Translations under genes and position numbers: made by a program | Shown here: positions 6,570-8,529 of the stretch, piece by piece | Layout of the letters: each line of letters begins with the position of its first letter | Position numbering within the stretch: position 1 is the stretch's first letter | Assembly: GCA_900767885.1 (NCBI GenBank) | Contig: CAAGAU010000045.1 | Coordinates: 1 to 8,529, forward strand | Source of the DNA: Clostridia bacterium | GTDB lineage: Bacteria > Bacillota > Clostridia > Christensenellales > Borkfalkiaceae | Length of the DNA: 8,529 bases | Direction: 5' to 3' | The notes under the pieces: model-generated | The model's input: the letters and a program-made list of their open reading frames with translations, nothing else | Told to the model about the DNA's origin: nothing | Database searches by the model: none

Positions 6570-7169
6570 TTATCGCCCCATCGAAGATATTACGGTCTGA
6601 CAATACCCCAACTCGCAATCGGAAAGATATCCCGCTACCATAGATTTTTTATTGCCGAACAGCACCTTACTCGAATAAGTTTCCTCAGAATATCCATCAC
6701 ACAGTATAGGATAAAACCCCAAGAATATTGCTAATATATCGGTGCATTTTTCGCTTTCGGTTTCAAAAAATATCTCGTTTAAGTACGCGAAGTAATGAGT
6801 CAACTCGTGAACGATAATCGCCGATTGCCGATATATCGTAAACTCGGACGAATAACTTATATAAATATCCGCGCCGATTTCGGAATTAGGTCTGAAAAAA
6901 CCTAAACACCCTATAAACCTTTCGGAATATTTGCCGACTTCCAAATTGATATATTTTGAATTTATCTTTAAATAATCGCTAATCGTATAGACTAGTTTTT
7001 TTATAATTCGCCTTTTTTTTAAATTTGAATATCGCCCGTAATTTTTATATTTATGGACGAAAGCAATGATTTTTTCAGGTAAATTCGCACAATTATTAAA
7101 CCAAACTTTACGAGCGACGTATTCGCATAAACCCTTTAAATCTTCTTGCCACTCAAAACCGTTTTCCAT
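6570..7169 (-). CDS. HExxH zinc metallopeptidase-like protein, uncharacterised
   Basis: A 199-residue protein with no signal peptide and no clear membrane helix. The zinc-protease motif HELTH is at 121-125, inside IIVHELTHYFAY. Glu138 or Glu140 in ETESEKCTDILAIFLGF (137-152) is a good third zinc ligand, in the manner of gluzincins. A later GYLSDCELGYC (180-190) resembles, from memory, the G-Y-L/I-x-P block of uncharacterised bacterial HExxH proteins. The N-terminal 75 residues are basic and helical. ATG 7169 starts 2 nt after the TAG of the zinc-ribbon gene with no visible Shine-Dalgarno, so translation is probably coupled. The gene is AT-rich compared with purBA (for example 6961-7020 has 13 G/C in 60), which suggests acquisition. 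Its substrate is unknown; the divergent HTH protein is a plausible target. A clear terminator downstream is not visible. Confidence 0.8.
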   Translation of the reverse strand: MENGFEWQEDLKGLCEYVARKVWFNNCANLPEKIIAFVHKYKNYGRYSNLKKRRIIKKLVYTISDYLKINSKYINLEVGKYSERFIGCLGFFRPNSEIGADIYISYSSEFTIYRQSAIIVHELTHYFAYLNEIFFETESEKCTDILAIFLGFYPILCDGYSEETYSSKVLFGNKKSMVAGYLSDCELGYCQTVISSMGR

Positions 7170-7171
7170 TA

Positions 7172-7603
7172 CTAATTTTTGTACTGTTTGCGTATGACGT
7201 TAGCCAAATTGTTGTTGTGAATTTTACCGTTGTTATCCCTATAAGCAACGATATATTTGCGAGTGTATTCGCGTTTAGAGCCGCAATATGCGCAAACGAT
7301 ATCAAAATCAACGTCGGCGGTTGTTTTATTTTCTTCTACGGTCGTAGTTCCTACCTGCCATGCAACGTTTTCAAATTTATATTTTTTGCCGCATTTAGGA
7401 CAATACAACCTATTGGCGTCTACAAAAAAAACGTTCGCTGCAGCAAAACCGCTAAATGCGCAAGCAATAGAAATTATCCCTAAAACTAAGCCAACCGAAG
7501 TCGAGCCGAGCAATAAAAACGAGCAAACGACACATATTGAGAATGCTATACCTACTAATAACGATACCAGAGCAAACACTTGACATTTTTTCTTTGGAGT
7601 CAT
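7172..7603 (-). CDS. Two-helix membrane protein with C-terminal zinc ribbon
   Basis: A 143-residue protein I do not recognise by name. Two hydrophobic segments, about 8-31 and 35-61, should form a membrane hairpin with both ends in the cytoplasm. A cytoplasmic domain follows with CPKCGKKY (Cys68, Cys71) and CAYCGSKREY (Cys104, Cys107), a four-cysteine zinc ribbon, and a polar tail. I chose ATG 7603 because AAGGAG (7616-7611 region) stands 7-8 nt upstream. A longer frame from a TTG at 7645 lacks a binding site and would start at the predicted transcription start. It is the first gene of a two-gene unit, with the metallopeptidase starting 2 nt later. A membrane sensor or anchor for that peptidase is a reasonable inference, unproven. 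Confidence 0.8.
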   Translation of the reverse strand: MTPKKKCQVFALVSLLVGIAFSICVVCSFLLLGSTSVGLVLGIISIACAFSGFAAANVFFVDANRLYCPKCGKKYKFENVAWQVGTTTVEENKTTADVDFDIVCAYCGSKREYTRKYIVAYRDNNGKIHNNNLANVIRKQYKN

Positions 7604-7647
7604 AATAAAAATCTCCTTATGATTTTTTATTTTGTCGCGACGCAATC

Positions 7648-7692
7648 ATTATATCACGCCCGATAGGCGTATGTCAAGCGTTTTACGCCTAT
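7648..7692 (-). promoter_or_regulatory. Consensus promoter of membrane protein/peptidase operon with operator over the -35 box
   Basis: On the minus strand TTGACA (7677-7672) and TATAAT (7653-7648) are perfect hexamers at 18-nt spacing. A perfect 9-bp inverted repeat, ATAGGCGTA (7663-7671) and TACGCCTAT (7684-7692), flanks the -35 box. Arm centres are 21 bp apart, two turns of the helix, ideal for a dimeric HTH protein on one DNA face. The right arm ends 7 nt before the -10-like TACAAT of the divergent HTH gene, so one site could control both directions. Confidence 0.82.
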
Positions 7693-7698
7693 TAGTTG

Positions 7699-7704
7699 TA
7701 CAAT
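7699..7704 (+). promoter_or_regulatory. Possible -10 box giving a leaderless HTH gene mRNA
   Basis: TACAAT, preceded directly by TG, lies 9 nt before the ATG at 7714. I find no good -35 hexamer at 16-18 nt, and the operator arm sits where it would be. Transcription from here would start at about 7711-7714, essentially at the start codon. This fits the absence of any Shine-Dalgarno sequence. Confidence 0.4.
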
Positions 7705-7713
7705 AGTTCTACT

Positions 7714-7923
7714 ATGATTACCATAAAACAAATACAGGAAAAAATTGCGGAGGCAATAAAATTAAGTGGTTTAACGCAAACGGAAATAGGCAAAAGATTG
7801 CAAATTTCTCAACAATCGGTTTCACATTACGTAAAGGGCGATAAATTGCCCGCGTTAGACACTTTGGCTAACTTATGCGTTCTATTAGATGTTGACCCCG
7901 CCGAGATTTTATGCACCAAATAG
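7714..7923 (+). CDS. Xre-family (HTH_3, Cro/CI-type) DNA-binding protein
   Basis: A 69-residue single-domain protein. The helix-turn-helix is at about 21-41: TQTEIGKRLQISQQSVSHYV, with Gln33-Ser37 at the start of the recognition helix. KGDKLPALDTLANLCVLLDV follows as the usual fourth and fifth helices, and DPAEIL is a common ending of this family. There is no ligand or dimerisation extension, so it resembles small phage-type repressors or antitoxins. An in-frame TTG at 7696 would add six residues without a binding site. ATG 7714 also lacks one, suggesting a leaderless mRNA as for lambda cI transcribed from PRM. It is divergent from the zinc-ribbon/metallopeptidase pair and shares the inverted-repeat operator, so repression of that pair and of itself is likely. 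No terminator is evident after it. Confidence 0.88.
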   Translation: MITIKQIQEKIAEAIKLSGLTQTEIGKRLQISQQSVSHYVKGDKLPALDTLANLCVLLDVDPAEILCTK

Positions 7924-7975
7924 TCAAAAAGTACGCCATATCGAACACAAGCATATACTACCCGCTATTTTTACA

Positions 7976-8042
7976 TCATATAGAGCGTTAACGAAATACC
8001 CCATATAACTTACGTCATATTGAGCGTAGCGAAATATCCCAC
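7976..8042 (+). repeat. Two degenerate copies of a GTCATATTGAGCG-type dispersed repeat
   Basis: Copy 1 (7976-8002) and copy 2 (8014-8042) are variants of GTCATATTGAGCG-NA-GCGAAATATCCC, separated by about 11 nt. A third is at 8249-8277, inside the MITE-like element. A weaker trace may exist at 7931-7950. The pattern resembles the intergenic repeat beginning GTCATTCTGAGCGAAG that I recall from many gut Firmicutes. No coding potential is evident from 7924 to the element at 8070. Confidence 0.65.
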
Positions 8043-8069
8043 GACCAAAGTAACGAAGCATATACGCCG

Positions 8070-8288
8070 CACTTCTTCGGTGGGATTCTTCACTTCTAAT
8101 ATAAGGCGCACAATGCTACCGCATTAAAACTTTCGTTTTTTGCATTTTTGCAAAATGCCTGCGCCTTATGAATATCGTCGCTCGCAAACCCTTGCAAGCA
8201 AGTTTGCTTGCTCGACATTGACAGAATGACGTGTAATAAAAATAGTACGTCATATTGAGCGTATGCGAAATATCCCACCGAAAAAGTG
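8070..8288. mobile_element. MITE-like element with 24-bp imperfect terminal inverted repeats
   Basis: Positions 8070-8093 and the reverse complement of 8265-8288 match at 20 of 24 bases, sharing the core TTCGGTGGGAT. The enclosed 219 bp have no transposase and no convincing gene; one minus-strand open frame there is chance. The third GTCATATTGAGCG repeat forms its right end, and a folded repeat (copy B) fills most of its middle. I see no clear target-site duplication, so the exact ends are uncertain. It would have to be moved by a transposase encoded elsewhere. Confidence 0.6.
8101..8232 (+). repeat. Structured dispersed repeat, copy B
   Basis: The outer stem is ATAAGGCGCA (8101-8110) with TGCGCCTTAT (8160-8169). 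Inside are hairpin AATGC (8112-8116) with GCATT (8121-8125) and hairpin GCATTTT (8142-8148) with AAAATGC (8152-8158), so the fold is a three-way junction. After it comes the 27-nt block shared with copy A (8182-8208), here extended into a GCAAGCAA-GT-TTGCTTGC hairpin. Relative to copy A, the stems change on both sides so that pairing is kept. Function is unknown. Confidence 0.72.
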
Positions 8289-8352
8289 AGCATTGCTGTT
8301 TCCGCTTAACTCAATGCAGCGACGAAAGCGGTTGACGGCAACTTATCGTAAG

Positions 8353-8386
8353 ACAAAACCCCTCGCTTTGTTTAAAGCAAGGGGTT
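8353..8386 (-). terminator. Rho-independent terminator, minus strand
   Basis: On the minus strand, AACCCCTTGCTTT (8386-8374) pairs with AAAGCGAGGGGTT (8369-8357) around an AAAC loop, followed by a TTTT run. The single imperfect position is a G-U pair in minus-strand RNA but an A-C mismatch in plus-strand RNA, and only the minus strand has T's after the stem. It therefore ends a transcript coming from the right edge. Confidence 0.8.
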
Positions 8387-8397
8387 AATGGAATGTG

Positions 8398-8529
8398 GCG
8401 ACGACCTATCCTAACGAATAGTTGTCAGACATACTTACGGAAAGTATCGCAGAACTTTCCGTAAAGAGGAGAAACCGTCCGTTTTGTCCGACGTTTTCGC
8501 GCTTGTGCGAATACTCGACCCGAGGACGC
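8398..8529 (-). ncRNA. Unidentified structured region, possibly the 3' part of an RNA gene entering from the right
   Basis: No convincing coding frame is present. Three hairpins are visible: an 11-bp perfect stem TTACGGAAAGT (8435-8445) with ACTTTCCGTAA (8454-8464), a bulged 9-bp stem joining 8400-8409 and 8418-8426, and a short TTCGC/GCGAA hairpin (8496-8511). On the minus strand the last bases, GGATAGGTCGTCGCCA, resemble the 3' end of clostridial 5S rRNA and are followed at once by a terminator. But the conserved 5S interior (CCGAACACGGAAG) and the pairing 5' end are absent, so I do not call 5S. The bulged stem forms slightly better in plus-strand RNA. Identity and strand are open. Confidence 0.3.

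Noticed and set aside
7604..7645. 14-residue extension of the zinc-ribbon membrane protein from TTG 7645.
   Set aside because: The TTG lies next to the -10 box, has no binding site, and AAGGAG sits correctly before ATG 7603.
7976..8280. CRISPR array, suggested by three related repeats.
   Set aside because: Spacing is irregular (about 11 and over 200 nt), copies are degenerate, and no cas gene is present.
8096..8293. 65-codon minus-strand open frame.
   Set aside because: It lies wholly within the MITE-like element, including its folded repeat and right terminal repeat, and has no RBS or recognisable protein features.
8398..8515. 5S rRNA gene on the minus strand.
   Set aside because: Only the last 16 or so bases resemble 5S. 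The CCGAACACGGAAG core and the complementary 5' end are missing at the expected distance.

Overview
The window looks like chromosome from an anaerobic, gut-type clostridial Firmicute. The evidence is long-type PurB and clostridial-type PurA sequences, AGGAG ribosome binding sites, consensus sigma-A promoters, and short dispersed repeats of a kind I associate with uncultured Clostridia. This placement is an inference from protein and repeat style; there is no rRNA marker I trust.

Layout. Positions 1-345 are repeat-rich intergenic DNA ending in a folded repeat (copy A). A MarR-type regulator (346-804, minus) follows, with a promoter/operator showing a perfect 7-bp inverted repeat just downstream of the -10 box. 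purB and purA (1071-3807, plus) carry both enzymes that turn IMP into AMP; PurB also serves the earlier SAICAR step. A strong two-way hairpin separates purA from a convergent CPA2-type cation/proton antiporter (3910-5187, minus) that has a perfect TTGACA-17-TATAAT promoter. A conserved protein of unknown function (5493-6149, plus) has its own promoter and a textbook terminator.

From about 6250 the DNA becomes AT-richer and accessory in character. It holds the decayed 5' end of what I read as a family-20-type glycosidase gene (6329-6400, minus, with promoter and RBS still intact). Next comes a compact divergent module. On the minus strand are a two-helix membrane protein with a zinc ribbon and, 2 nt downstream, a soluble HExxH metallopeptidase. 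On the plus strand is a 69-residue HTH repressor-like protein with an apparently leaderless mRNA. A 9-bp inverted repeat with arms two helical turns apart straddles the -35 box of the membrane protein/peptidase promoter. This is the best candidate here for an undescribed system: a repressor paired with a membrane sensor and a protease, comparable in logic to ImmR/ImmA or BlaI/BlaR1. The function is inference.

The right end (7924-8529) is again repeat DNA. It has three copies of a GTCATATTGAGCG-type repeat and a 219-bp MITE-like element with 24-bp imperfect terminal inverted repeats. Inside that element is a second copy (B) of the folded repeat. Copies A and B share three stems with compensatory base changes, so the fold appears to be under selection. 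The window closes with a minus-strand terminator and an unidentified structured region that runs off the edge.
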